DNA from: Mesorhizobium sp.
GTDB lineage: Bacteria; Pseudomonadota; Alphaproteobacteria; Rhizobiales; Rhizobiaceae
Length of the DNA stretch: 64,000 bases
Direction of reading: 5' to 3'
NCBI GenBank assembly: GCA_004017275.1
Contig: SAKE01000021.1
Coordinates: 24,624-88,623 of the forward strand
In this document: piece by piece, positions 42,207-50,494 of the stretch
Numbering within the stretch: the stretch's first letter is position 1
How the letters are laid out: every line of letters begins with the position of its first letter
Made by a program: the position numbers and the translations under genes
Notes under the pieces: model-generated
What the model saw: only the letters and a program-made list of their open reading frames with translations
Told to the model about the DNA's origin: nothing
The model's database searches: none

Positions 42207-42614
42207 CTAGGCATGCATGCGGGCGCCCTTGGTGATCTTGTCGACAATCTTCTTCTCGGCGCGAAGCGCAAGACCGACCACCTTGGCGTCTTCTGGCGTG
42301 AATTCGGCGAAGACGGAACGATTGGCCGCGTCAAAGCCGGTCGCGAACATCTCCTCGACATAGAGCGAGGTCGTCACGCCGCGCTCCAGCGTGCGCCGGT
42401 GGATCGTGCCGAGCACCGCCTGGTCGGCGGACAGCACGATGACCGGCTGGATCGACAGCGGATTGTAGAGATTGCCGGTGCGGTCGCGATAGGGTTCGCC
42501 TATGATGTCGGGAAACTGCGCGACGATACCGCTGGTCAGGAAAGCGGTGACGTTGAGTTTCTGCCAGACCGGCAGATCCTCCCGGAGCACGATTGCAAAT
42601 TTCGTATCGAACAT
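42207..42614 (-). CDS. DUF2000-family protein
   Basis: A 135-residue protein. FDTKFAIVLREDLPVWQKLN and AFLTSGIVAQFPDIIGEPY are typical of DUF2000, a small family often coded beside AraC-type regulators; the function is not known. The ATG at 42614 fits homologues; an ATG at 42629 is possible. It is divergent from the AraC gene, only 52 bases apart, so AraC probably controls it. Confidence 0.85.
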   Translation of the reverse strand: MFDTKFAIVLREDLPVWQKLNVTAFLTSGIVAQFPDIIGEPYRDRTGNLYNPLSIQPVIVLSADQAVLGTIHRRTLERGVTTSLYVEEMFATGFDAANRSVFAEFTPEDAKVVGLALRAEKKIVDKITKGARMHA

Positions 42615-42666
42615 GAGAAAATAGACCATTCGAGGTTGCGCCCCGATTTTGGGGCTGAAGGAGACG

Positions 42667-43539
42667 ATGTCGCACGATCTAGACAGCCAGGCCTTTAGGG
42701 GTCTTGGACGTTTGTGCGTCGAGGCAGCGGAAAACTGCATCATCTCCGCCCCCGACCCCGCCGGCATGGAGCGGATCGAAGCACGCTTCCATGGCAGCGC
42801 CTTCGACCTGCATCGCCACGATACCTATGCGATCGGGGTGACGCTGCACGGGGTGCAGACGTTTCGCTACCTCGGCGCAACACGCCACAGCCTGCCCGGC
42901 CAGATCATCGTGCTGCATCCCGACGAGTTGCATGACGGCGGCGCCGGTACCGAGGATGGCCTGCGCTACCGGATGCTCTATTTGGAGCCGTCGCTGATGC
43001 TCGACTGCCTTGGCGGCACGTCGCTGCCATTTGTCGGGGATGGCGTGGTTACGGATGCCGCCTTTTGCGCAACGCTGCTCTCGGCGCTGGGGCCGCTGGA
43101 GCAGGAACTCGACGAGCTGTTCGTCGACGATTTCCTGACGCAACTGATGCAAAGCCTGACCCGGCATGCCGGCCAGCCGGCGAAGCCGATGACCAGGACG
43201 GCGTGGCGGGCGGCTGCACTGGCGCGCGACTATCTCACGGAGAACCTGACCCGGCCGGTGCGCTCCGGCGAACTGGAAGCGATAACGGGGCTCGACCGCT
43301 ATGCGTTGTCACGGCATTTCCGCGCCGCCTTCTCGACCAGTCCGCATCGCTTCCTGGTGATGCGCCGGCTTCAGCGGGCGCGGCGGATGATCGCCGCCGG
43401 CGAACCGTTGGCGCAGATCGCGGTCGAAGCTGGCTTCAGCGACCAGAGCCATTTCATCAGGCAATTCAAGAAAGCATTCGGCATGACGCCGGGACGCTGG
43501 TCTTCGTTGATCCACGGATCTGCCGCAGGGGCGGCTTGA
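42667..43539 (+). CDS. AraC-family transcriptional regulator
   Basis: A 290-residue regulator. The N-terminal cupin-like sensor has FDLHRHDTYAIGVTLHGVQT, GQIIVLHPDELHDGG and YLEPSLMLD; the C-terminal double helix-turn-helix contains GELEAITGLDRYALSRHFRA and IAVEAGFSDQSHFIRQFKKA. The ATG at 42667 has AAGGAG 5 bases upstream. It is divergent from the DUF2000 gene. The inducer is unknown. Confidence 0.94.
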   Translation: MSHDLDSQAFRGLGRLCVEAAENCIISAPDPAGMERIEARFHGSAFDLHRHDTYAIGVTLHGVQTFRYLGATRHSLPGQIIVLHPDELHDGGAGTEDGLRYRMLYLEPSLMLDCLGGTSLPFVGDGVVTDAAFCATLLSALGPLEQELDELFVDDFLTQLMQSLTRHAGQPAKPMTRTAWRAAALARDYLTENLTRPVRSGELEAITGLDRYALSRHFRAAFSTSPHRFLVMRRLQRARRMIAAGEPLAQIAVEAGFSDQSHFIRQFKKAFGMTPGRWSSLIHGSAAGAA

Positions 43540-43553
43540 TCATTGCGCCGGGG

Positions 43554-44027
43554 TCAAGCGTCGTCCGTCTCGGCGTCGTCGTCTATCAACACCAGTTCCT
43601 CGTTCGAGAGGTTGGCCTCGACGCGGGCAAGCAGCTTGAACAGCGCCTTCTGATCCTTCTTGTCGAGCCCCTTCAACGCCAGCTTTTCGGTCTTCTTCAC
43701 CGATTTCTCGATGGCGTGAATGATGTCGCGGCCGGTGTCGGTGAGGAAGATGTGCGCCTGGCGGGCATCAGCCGACGAGGCGCGCTTCTCCAGAAAACCT
43801 TGAGCCTGCAGCCGGTTGATGGTCTTGGTGATGGTGGGCGGGCGCACGCCGAGGCGGCCGGCGAGATTGCCCGGCGTCTGGCCATCCTCGCGGTCCAGCG
43901 CCAGCATGATCTGGTCCTGGCCGGCATAAAAGCCATGCGCCAACAGCCGTGCCGCCAGCGCGGTTCTTGCCAGTCTTGCCGCCGAATGCAGCCGGCTCAT
44001 TGTCGCAGTCTTGTCCGCCTTGGCCAT
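43554..44027 (-). CDS. MarR-family transcriptional regulator
   Basis: A 157-residue winged-helix regulator. The recognition helix region is NLAGRLGVRPPTITKTINRL, and QGFLEKRASSADARQAHIFL is the wing. The C-terminus is acidic (LIDDDAETDDA). GAGGGA lies upstream of the ATG. It converges on the AraC gene; no target is visible on the same strand, so it may act elsewhere or on itself. Confidence 0.93.
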   Translation of the reverse strand: MAKADKTATMSRLHSAARLARTALAARLLAHGFYAGQDQIMLALDREDGQTPGNLAGRLGVRPPTITKTINRLQAQGFLEKRASSADARQAHIFLTDTGRDIIHAIEKSVKKTEKLALKGLDKKDQKALFKLLARVEANLSNEELVLIDDDAETDDA

Positions 44028-44497
44028 GGTCGTCCCTCTTCGGCCGTACCGGGTGCGGGCAGCATAGAGGCAGCCGGCCGGTTGGCAATCGACTATGAAA
44101 AAGATTCCGGAGCTTCAAACAGCTTTGCCGGCAAGCATTGTGGTGTCCGCCGTGGGCTAATGCCAGATGTTTATTTCAGTTAGATGACAAACGAGTTTTC
44201 GCGGCCGGAGTTTTCGTCGCGGGCAAGGTGGGTAGAGCGAATGTCGCTCAGCCGGACCTTACCGCGACGATCATCAGTGCCTGATAGGCATTCGCCAGAC
44301 ATGCCGTGCCTCTCGAATTGGCTTCGCATCGCCTCTTCGCGTCCTGATCTAGTTGGTCATGGCGGCAATTCGGCAATGTCGGCAAGCCGCTTGGCCCATC
44401 GGTTTGCCCCGTGCAAAAGCCCGACACACATCCTATATGGAGCCGACAATCCCTTTTCCAGGGCCAGATTTCGAGGCCCAGACAGTTCGAGGCAAGC
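44028..44497. other. Intergenic region, no gene recognised
   Basis: About 470 bases between the MarR and CobW-type genes, transcribed outwards on both sides. It must contain both promoters. I found no convincing ORF, hairpin or Zur-like box; a short ORF at 44184 has no coding signature. Confidence 0.5.
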
Positions 44498-45556
44498 ATG
44501 AGCGACGCACAGACGCAGATCCCCGTAACCGTTCTCACCGGCTATCTCGGCGCCGGCAAGACGACGCTGCTCAACCGCATCCTGTCGGAAAACCACGGCA
44601 AGCGCTACGCGGTCATCGTCAACGAGTTCGGCGAAATCGGCATCGACAATGATCTGATCGTGGAATCCGACGAGGAAATCTACGAGATGAACAATGGCTG
44701 CGTCTGCTGCACGGTGCGCGGCGACCTGATCCGCGTCGTCGAGGGCCTGATGCGCAGGCCGGGCCGCTTCGACGCCATCGTCGTCGAGACCACCGGGCTC
44801 GCCGATCCGGTGCCGGTGGCGCAGACCTTCTTCATGGACGACGACGTGCGCTCCAAGACCAGGCTCGACGCCGTGGTTGCGCTGGTCGACGCCAAGCATC
44901 TGCCGCTACGGCTCAAGGATTCCAGGGAGGCCGAGGACCAGATCGCCTTCGCCGACGTCGTCGTGCTCAACAAGACCGACCTCGTCACCCCCGAAGAGCT
45001 CGCCAAGGTCGAAGCGACGATCCGCGCCATCAATCCAGCCGCAAGGATCCATCGCACGACGCGAGCCGGCGTCGCGCTGACCGAAGTGCTCGACCGCGGC
45101 GCCTTCGACCTGTCCAGGGCACTGGAAAACGATCCGCACTTCCTCGAGGCGCATGACGATCACGATCATCATGGCCACGATCATGACGAGCACGATCATC
45201 ACCATCATGATCATGACGGGCACGACCATCACCATCACACGCACGCGTCCGACATCCATGACATGACGGTGCAGTCGGTGTCGCTGCGCGGCGGCGAGAT
45301 GGACCCGAAGAAATTCTTCCCGTGGATCGAAAAGATCACCCAGATGGAAGGCCCCAACATCCTGCGGCTGAAAGGCATCATCGCGCTCAAGGGCGACGAC
45401 GAGCGCTATGTCATCCAGGGTGTGCACATGATCATCGAGGGCGACCACCAGCGCGCCTGGAAAGACGGCGAGAAACATGAGAGCCGTCTGGTGTTCATCG
45501 GTAGGGAACTCGATGCCGAGCGGCTGAAGAAGAGCTTTGATGCCTGCCAGGCCTAG
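44498..45556 (+). CDS. CobW/COG0523-family metal-chaperone GTPase
   Basis: A 352-residue GTPase for metal (often zinc) delivery. The P-loop is LTGYLGAGKTTLLNRIL, the metal-binding motif is MNNGCVCCTVRGDL (CxCC), the switch/base motifs are VVETTGLADP and VVLNKTDLV, and the C-terminal CobW_C domain is present. A His/Asp-rich linker (about residues 219-251) holds many histidines, suited to metal storage or binding. The ATG at 44498 (MSDAQTQIPVTVL) is preferred. The downstream WD40 gene may be functionally linked, but a toxin-antitoxin module now lies between. Confidence 0.93.
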   Translation: MSDAQTQIPVTVLTGYLGAGKTTLLNRILSENHGKRYAVIVNEFGEIGIDNDLIVESDEEIYEMNNGCVCCTVRGDLIRVVEGLMRRPGRFDAIVVETTGLADPVPVAQTFFMDDDVRSKTRLDAVVALVDAKHLPLRLKDSREAEDQIAFADVVVLNKTDLVTPEELAKVEATIRAINPAARIHRTTRAGVALTEVLDRGAFDLSRALENDPHFLEAHDDHDHHGHDHDEHDHHHHDHDGHDHHHHTHASDIHDMTVQSVSLRGGEMDPKKFFPWIEKITQMEGPNILRLKGIIALKGDDERYVIQGVHMIIEGDHQRAWKDGEKHESRLVFIGRELDAERLKKSFDACQA

Positions 45557-45600
45557 GTCATCCCCTCATGGCGCTATTCAAGGCGGGTTGAATGTTCCCT

Positions 45601-45625
45601 CATGTACACATATCATGTGTACATG
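45601..45625. promoter_or_regulatory. Perfect palindromic operator of the TacA-TacT module
   Basis: CATGTACACA (45601-45610) and TGTGTACATG (45616-45625) form a perfect 10-bp inverted repeat with a 5-base spacer, TATCA, ending 24 bases before the antitoxin gene. Ribbon-helix-helix antitoxins bind such sites to repress their own operon. Confidence 0.75.
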
Positions 45626-45649
45626 AGCCCAGCGGGCGAGGAGTGACTT

Positions 45650-45928
45650 ATGCCGAGATCAGCCGACAACAAGACCGAGCGCTACCAAATCCGCATTCCG
45701 GCTGAGCAAAAGGCGATGATCTCCCGCGCCGCAGCGCTGTCGCACAAGGACATGGCCGACTTTATCCTCGACAAGGTCGTGCCCGAAGCGCAGGCCGTAA
45801 TAGAAGCAGCGGAGGTGACGAAGGTGTCGGGTCGCGATTTCTCACGCATCCTCGATCTGTTAGAACACCCGCCAAAACCCAACGCCAAGCTCAAGGCCGC
45901 GATCGCCGCCTTGCCGGATACTCTGTGA
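45650..45928 (+). CDS. Type II antitoxin, DUF1778/TacA family
   Basis: A 92-residue antitoxin. The N-terminal ribbon-helix-helix ERYQIRIPAEQKAMISRAAA binds DNA; the C-terminal part (RILDLLEHPPKPNAKLKAAI) wraps the toxin. GAGGAG lies 7 bases upstream. The stop overlaps the toxin start (GTGA). It neutralises the GNAT toxin and represses the operon through the palindrome at 45601-45625. Confidence 0.9.
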   Translation: MPRSADNKTERYQIRIPAEQKAMISRAAALSHKDMADFILDKVVPEAQAVIEAAEVTKVSGRDFSRILDLLEHPPKPNAKLKAAIAALPDTL

Positions 45929-46452
45929 CGCTTCCGTCCTGGCATGAAGAACCGATTGCGAAACGTCACGATCGGGCTTCCTTCGATTGCGGCGACGCGC
46001 AAATGAACGATTTTCTACGGCGGTTCGCGCGACAGAGCCACGATCAGAATGCGGCCAAGACCTTCTGTGCGATCGATGACGCAGCTTCGGAGCGTATCCT
46101 TGGGTTCTATACGATCGCACCGTCCGCAGTCGCCCATGAAACCGTGCCCGAAGCCATGACGAGAGGCCTGGCGCGACACGAAGTTTCTGGCTTCAAGCTT
46201 GCCCGGCTCGCGACCGACGGCACAGTCGCAAGGCAAGGGCTCGGAGGTCAGCTGCTTGCTGCCGCAGCACTGCGTTGCCTGCGGCTCGCTGGCGAGGGCG
46301 GCGGCATCCTGCTCATTATCGATGCTAAGAGCGAGCGGGCGGCAAGGTGGTACGCCAGCTATGGCGCCGAGTACCTCCAAGGATCGGAGTTGACCCTGGT
46401 AATGCCCCTGGCGACGTTTGCGGCCGATCTGCGGGACAAGGGGCTACTTTGA
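45925..46452 (+). CDS. GNAT-family toxin, TacT-like tRNA acetyltransferase
   Basis: A 175-residue GNAT toxin. In TacT/AtaT relatives the enzyme acetylates the amino group of charged tRNA and blocks translation. The start GTG overlaps the antitoxin stop. It has DRASFDCGDAQMNDFLRRFA, the acetyl-CoA loop RQGLGGQLL and the catalytic-type Tyr in AARWYASYGAEYL. The pair is complete and looks functional. Confidence 0.9.
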   Translation: MTLPSWHEEPIAKRHDRASFDCGDAQMNDFLRRFARQSHDQNAAKTFCAIDDAASERILGFYTIAPSAVAHETVPEAMTRGLARHEVSGFKLARLATDGTVARQGLGGQLLAAAALRCLRLAGEGGGILLIIDAKSERAARWYASYGAEYLQGSELTLVMPLATFAADLRDKGLL

Positions 46453-46558
46453 CGATCGCCTCTCGCGCTCGCCGATCCTCATGGTTGCCGGAACCGCAAA
46501 CGTCGAGTAAGCCGCCCAGGCTGTCTCTGTAATCTCGTCCAGGTGAACAAAGATAACC

Positions 46559-47533
46559 ATGCCCACCGTCGCCCCCCTTGATCTCGAAGGCCACTGCATC
46601 GCCGCCGTCTTTCTCGGCGACGTGCCGCATTTCGCGCTGGCCGACGGCGCCGTCCATCGGCTCGACCATGGCCACAAGACAGTTCAGGCCAATGACGGGC
46701 TGCTCGCCGCTTTCCACGATGCGGCCAACGACCGGCTGATCACCGGCGGTGAGGACGGCAAGGTCTTTGCCGTGAAAGCGGGCGGCGAGACCCAGGAACT
46801 GGCGACCGCCGGAAAGAAATGGATCACCAGCGTCGCCGCTGGACCACAAGGTGCGATTGCCTATGCCTCAGGCAAGACTGCCTTCGTGCGCTTTGCCGAC
46901 GGCAAAACCAGGGAATTCGTCCATCCGCGCTCGGTCGAGGGGCTGGCGTTTTCGCCCAAGGGCATGCGCTTCGGCGTCGCCCGCTACAATGGCGCGACGC
47001 TGCATTTCCCGGCCGCCGAGGGCAAGCCTGTCGAGCTCGAATGGGCCGGCGCCCACACCGGCATCACCTTCTCGCCCGATGGCGCCTTTCTTGTCACCAC
47101 CATGCAGGAAAATGCATTGCATGGCTGGAAGCTCGCCGACGGCAAGCACATGCGCATGAGCGGCTATCCCGGCAAGGTCAAAAGCCTGTCGTGGAGCGTG
47201 AAAGGCAAGTGGCTGGCAAGTTCCGGTGCACCGGCGGCGATCGTCTGGCCGTTTTCGGGCAAGGACGGCCCGATGGGCAAGGCGCCGCTGGAACTCGGCA
47301 CGCGCGGCAACGCCATGGTGACCGCTGTCGCCTGCCACCCGAGCCAGGATGTCGTTGCCGTCGGCTATGATGACGGCATGGTGATGGCTGTGCGCTTTTC
47401 CGACGCCAAGGAAGTGCTGTTGCGGCGGCCGGGCAAGGGCGCCGTCACCTCGATGATGTGGGACAGGGAAGAACGCCGCGTCGCCTTCGGCAGTGCGGCC
47501 GGCGATTGCGGCGTCATCGACATCACGGCCTGA
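46559..47533 (+). CDS. WD40-repeat protein
   Basis: A 324-residue predicted beta-propeller. Repeats are recognised by motifs such as DRLITGGEDGKVFAVKAGGE, SVEGLAFSPKGMRFGVARYN and HTGITFSPDGAFLVTTMQEN, each with the GD/WD ends. No signal peptide is visible, so it is a cytosolic scaffold. Homologues in rhizobia often sit beside COG0523 GTPases; here the toxin-antitoxin pair separates them. Function unknown, possibly metal-related by context. Confidence 0.85.
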   Translation: MPTVAPLDLEGHCIAAVFLGDVPHFALADGAVHRLDHGHKTVQANDGLLAAFHDAANDRLITGGEDGKVFAVKAGGETQELATAGKKWITSVAAGPQGAIAYASGKTAFVRFADGKTREFVHPRSVEGLAFSPKGMRFGVARYNGATLHFPAAEGKPVELEWAGAHTGITFSPDGAFLVTTMQENALHGWKLADGKHMRMSGYPGKVKSLSWSVKGKWLASSGAPAAIVWPFSGKDGPMGKAPLELGTRGNAMVTAVACHPSQDVVAVGYDDGMVMAVRFSDAKEVLLRRPGKGAVTSMMWDREERRVAFGSAAGDCGVIDITA

Positions 47534-47535
47534 AC

Positions 47536-47991
47536 TCACCGTGCTCGCGCGGCCAGCCGAAGAGGCTTCCGCCGCAGCGACAGCCCGTCGCGCATGCTGA
47601 GCGACAGCAGTGCCATGTTCGTTGCGCCGGCCACCAGCTCGATCGCCTGGACGATTATGAAGAGGCTGTCGAAGCGACCGGCCGCGGTAAAGCTGCTGAG
47701 CAGGAAGGCCGAGGGCACGAGCACCAGCAATCCGTTGGCAGCGATGATGCGCATGCGCCACTTCTTGCGTGCCACGACCGGACTCTTCCATCCCTTGCCG
47801 AGCGAAAAGCCTGACGCGCCGGCAATGATCATCGCCGGGATGAGCACCACCATGCCGGCCAGCACATAGTTTTTGACCGTTGTAATCGCCGCCGCGTCGC
47901 CAAGCAGTTCAACCGTGGCGGTCGACAGCCAGAAAGTCGAAACCGTGATGAGCGCTATGGCGCCTGCCGCTGCATGAATCCTGGTTTTCAT
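47536..47991 (-). CDS. Four-helix membrane protein of unknown function
   Basis: A 151-residue protein with about four membrane helices: AAAGAIALITVSTFWLSTAT, NYVLAGMVVLIPAMIIAGAS, RIIAANGLLVLVPSAFLLSS and FIIVQAIELVAGATNMALLS. The ATG at 47991 has GGAG 6 bases upstream. It is divergent from a MarR regulator, with two near-identical palindromes between them, so it is a likely MarR target. I do not recognise the family. Confidence 0.75.
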   Translation of the reverse strand: MKTRIHAAAGAIALITVSTFWLSTATVELLGDAAAITTVKNYVLAGMVVLIPAMIIAGASGFSLGKGWKSPVVARKKWRMRIIAANGLLVLVPSAFLLSSFTAAGRFDSLFIIVQAIELVAGATNMALLSLSMRDGLSLRRKPLRLAARAR

Positions 47992-48001
47992 TTTCAGCTC
48001 C

Positions 48002-48013
48002 ATAGCAAGCTAT
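48002..48013. promoter_or_regulatory. MarR half-operator 1
   Basis: ATAGCAAGCTAT, nearly the same as the perfect palindrome at 48024-48035. The centres are 22 bases apart, two helical turns, so two MarR dimers could bind on one face. Confidence 0.65.
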
Positions 48014-48023
48014 ATATCATTGC

Positions 48024-48035
48024 ATAGCATGCTAT
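48024..48035. promoter_or_regulatory. MarR operator 2 (perfect palindrome)
   Basis: ATAGCATGCTAT is a perfect 12-base palindrome in the interval between the divergent membrane-protein and MarR genes; it overlaps the possible early start codons of MarR. Confidence 0.7.
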
Positions 48036-48055
48036 TCAACTATTATCTGGCGGGC

Positions 48056-48487
48056 ATGGCATTTCAGAAGGAACGATCCGCCGGATTCCTGGCCAACCAC
48101 ATGGCGCGGTTGTTTGCCAACGGGCTGCAGCAGCGCATCCGGCCGCTCGGCCTGGCGCCAGCCCAGTTCATGACGCTGCTGGCGTTGTGGGACGAAGATG
48201 GCTTGACGCAACGCGAACTCGTGCAGCGTCTCAACGTGGAACAGGCGACGATGGCCAACACGCTGATCCGCATGGAACGTGACGGGCTGATCGAACGGCG
48301 CCTGCACCCCGAAGACGGGCGCTCGCAGTCGATCTATCTCACCGCGAAAGCCGTTGGCCTGCGCGAACCGGCGACGCAGGCCGCGCGTTCACAGAACGAG
48401 GCTGCACTGACCGGCTTCAGCGAGGACGAGCGGCTGATGTTTCTCGATCTGATGCGACGCGCCATCGCCTCGATGCAGGCAGGCTGA
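48056..48487 (+). CDS. MarR-family transcriptional regulator
   Basis: A 143-residue regulator. The helix-turn-helix region is TQRELVQRLNVEQATMANTL, and the wing is RDGLIERRLHPEDGRSQSIY. I chose the ATG at 48056 (MAFQKERSAGF); an ATG at 48029 would lie within the operator. It is divergent from the four-helix membrane protein and likely represses both genes through the two palindromes. Confidence 0.93.
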   Translation: MAFQKERSAGFLANHMARLFANGLQQRIRPLGLAPAQFMTLLALWDEDGLTQRELVQRLNVEQATMANTLIRMERDGLIERRLHPEDGRSQSIYLTAKAVGLREPATQAARSQNEAALTGFSEDERLMFLDLMRRAIASMQAG

Positions 48488-48505
48488 CACAGCCGATTGG
48501 CGAGC

Positions 48506-48958
48506 CTACTCAGCCCCGCAGGAGACCTTGCCGGTGACTTCGACCGGCTTGCCGTCCTGGTCCGTATCGGCAGCGGCGTCGTAGATAGCAAGCGTGTACT
48601 GCCCGTCATAGACGCCTTCGTCGCTGGTCTTGGTCAGGATCGTCAGTTCGACCGAATTGAACTTTTCCGCGACCTCATGCTCACGATAGATGTTCAGCCG
48701 CAATTCCTTGCCGTCCAGCCAGTACTGGGTGAGGTTGGAATCCTCGAACACGGTCTTGCGCAAGTCGTCTCCGACCGGCCTTGCCTTGATTTCGAGATCG
48801 CCGCGAAAGTTGAAAGTCGGGCCGCCCATGCCTCTGGTGACGCCGGCACCGACGTCGAATGTCACAGCCGTGTCGTCGGCGTTGCACCAGAAGCCGCCTG
48901 AGGCGAAGGCCGCGCTCGCCGACGACAGAAGCATCGCCACACAGATGATCGTCCGAAT
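48506..48958 (-). CDS. Small exported protein, apparent ATT start
   Basis: A protein of about 150 residues. Starting at the ATT at 48958, the N-terminus becomes MRTIICVAMLLSSASAAFA, a textbook signal peptide with cleavage before SGG, and GGGGAGG lies 5 bases upstream. The first canonical codon, GTG 48940, is too far from that site and lacks the basic n-region. The mature part has two cysteines (GFWCNADD and VSCGAE) and a beta-rich middle. Function unknown. The ATT may be a rare start, a mutated ATG or a sequencing error. Confidence 0.7.
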   Translation of the reverse strand: MRTIICVAMLLSSASAAFASGGFWCNADDTAVTFDVGAGVTRGMGGPTFNFRGDLEIKARPVGDDLRKTVFEDSNLTQYWLDGKELRLNIYREHEVAEKFNSVELTILTKTSDEGVYDGQYTLAIYDAAADTDQDGKPVEVTGKVSCGAE

Positions 48959-49114
48959 TTTTGCCTCCCCACCTCAATTCCCGCTCATATTGGCGCTGAC
49001 TTCGGCGGTATGGTCAAGCGCTGCTACCAGAGGCTGAGCCAACGCAGGATGGATGCGCGGCCAATTGCCGATGCGGACATGGATTGGCTAAGAGGGACGG
49101 CCAAAGGGGTTTTC

Positions 49115-50494
49115 ATGCACAACGACACTTCCAGGACGTCCATCGGCGATATCGACCGCGACCGCATTGCCGATTTGCGCGAAACCGAGGGGGCAGCCTT
49201 CCGCAAGGCGCGGCCAAAGTCGCAAGCCAAGGCCGGCAACGGCCTGCCCGGCTTCTTCGGCGGCGTGCCGATGCACTGGATGAACGACTGGCCGACGCCG
49301 TTTCCGATCCTGGTCGACAGCGCCAGGGGCGCCACGATCACCGACATCGACGGAAACAGGCTTGACGATTTCTGCCTTGGCGACACCGGCTCGATGTTCG
49401 GCCATTCGCCGCCGCCGGTGGCCCGCGCCATCCGCCGCCAGGCCGGGCGCGGCCTGACCTATATGTTGCCTTCGGAAGACGCGCTCGCCATCGGGCCACT
49501 GCTGCAGGAGCGCTTCGGCCTGCCGTTCTGGCAGATCGCGACAACGGCGACCGACGCCAACCGCTTTGCACTGCGCGTCGCCCGCGCCGTCACCGGGCGT
49601 GAGAAGATCCTCGTCTTCAATGGCTGCTATCACGGCTCGGTCGACGAGACGATGGTCCGGCTGATCGACGGCAAGCCCGTCAACCGGCCGGGATTGGCCG
49701 GCGAGTTCCGCGACCTGACGCGCACGGCGAAGGTCATCGAGTTCAACGATGTTTCAGCACTCGAAGCCGCGCTTGGAGATAAGGACGTCGCCTGCGTCAT
49801 CGCCGAGCCGGTGCTGACCAATTCCTGCATGGTGCTGGCCGATCCGGGCTTTCACGATGCGCTGCGCAAACTGACGCGCGCAGCCGGCACTCTGCTTCTC
49901 ATCGACGAGACGCATACGATCTCGACCGGTCCCGGCGGCTACACAAGGAGATACGGGCTGGAACCCGACTTCTTCGTACTCGGCAAGCCGATCGCCGGCG
50001 GCGTGCCGGCCAGTGTGTGGGGCATGAGCGACGATGTCGCCTCGCGCTACGCGGACTACAACCGGACTAAGGAACCGGGCTATTCCGGCATGGGCACGAC
50101 GCTGTCGGCCAACCCGCTGCAGTTCGCGGCGATGCGCGCCACGCTCGAAGAGGTGATGACGCAGGAAAATTATGACCGGATGGACCATCTGGCGCGGCGG
50201 CTCGATGCCGGGCTGACCGGTGTGATCGACCGCTACAAGCTGCCCTGGCATGTTTCGCGCGTCGGCGCCCGTGTCGAGTTCATCTGCGCGCCCGGCCCGC
50301 TGCGCAATGGCGCCGAGGCGGAGACTGCACATGCGCCGGAACTGGAGGCCGCCATCCATGTCGCGCTGGTCAATCGCGGCGTGCTGATCGCGCCCTTCCA
50401 CAACATGATGCTGATCTCGCCGGCGACGTCAGGTACCCAGGTCAACCGGCTGATCACCGCTTTTGGCGCGGTTGCGGCAAAGCTTGCGGCATGA
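49115..50494 (+). CDS. Class III (glutamate-1-semialdehyde-type) aminotransferase
   Basis: A 459-residue PLP enzyme. GSMFGHSPPPVARAIRRQAG and NGCYHGSVDETMV lie near the cofactor loop; LLIDETHTISTGPGG carries the cofactor Asp/Glu region and FFVLGKPIAGGVPASVWG the PLP-binding Lys. The ATG at 49115 has AAAGGGG upstream; an upstream frame to 49010 is less likely. Its stop overlaps the start of the glutamine synthetase-like gene (ATGA), so they are co-translated. It probably transaminates an omega-amino compound (polyamine or beta-alanine-like). Confidence 0.9.
   Translation: MHNDTSRTSIGDIDRDRIADLRETEGAAFRKARPKSQAKAGNGLPGFFGGVPMHWMNDWPTPFPILVDSARGATITDIDGNRLDDFCLGDTGSMFGHSPPPVARAIRRQAGRGLTYMLPSEDALAIGPLLQERFGLPFWQIATTATDANRFALRVARAVTGREKILVFNGCYHGSVDETMVRLIDGKPVNRPGLAGEFRDLTRTAKVIEFNDVSALEAALGDKDVACVIAEPVLTNSCMVLADPGFHDALRKLTRAAGTLLLIDETHTISTGPGGYTRRYGLEPDFFVLGKPIAGGVPASVWGMSDDVASRYADYNRTKEPGYSGMGTTLSANPLQFAAMRATLEEVMTQENYDRMDHLARRLDAGLTGVIDRYKLPWHVSRVGARVEFICAPGPLRNGAEAETAHAPELEAAIHVALVNRGVLIAPFHNMMLISPATSGTQVNRLITAFGAVAAKLAA

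Noticed and set aside
44184..44500. Plus-strand ORF before the CobW-type gene
   Set aside because: It has no domain pattern or supporting ribosome-binding site, and the real CobW-type start is supported at 44498.
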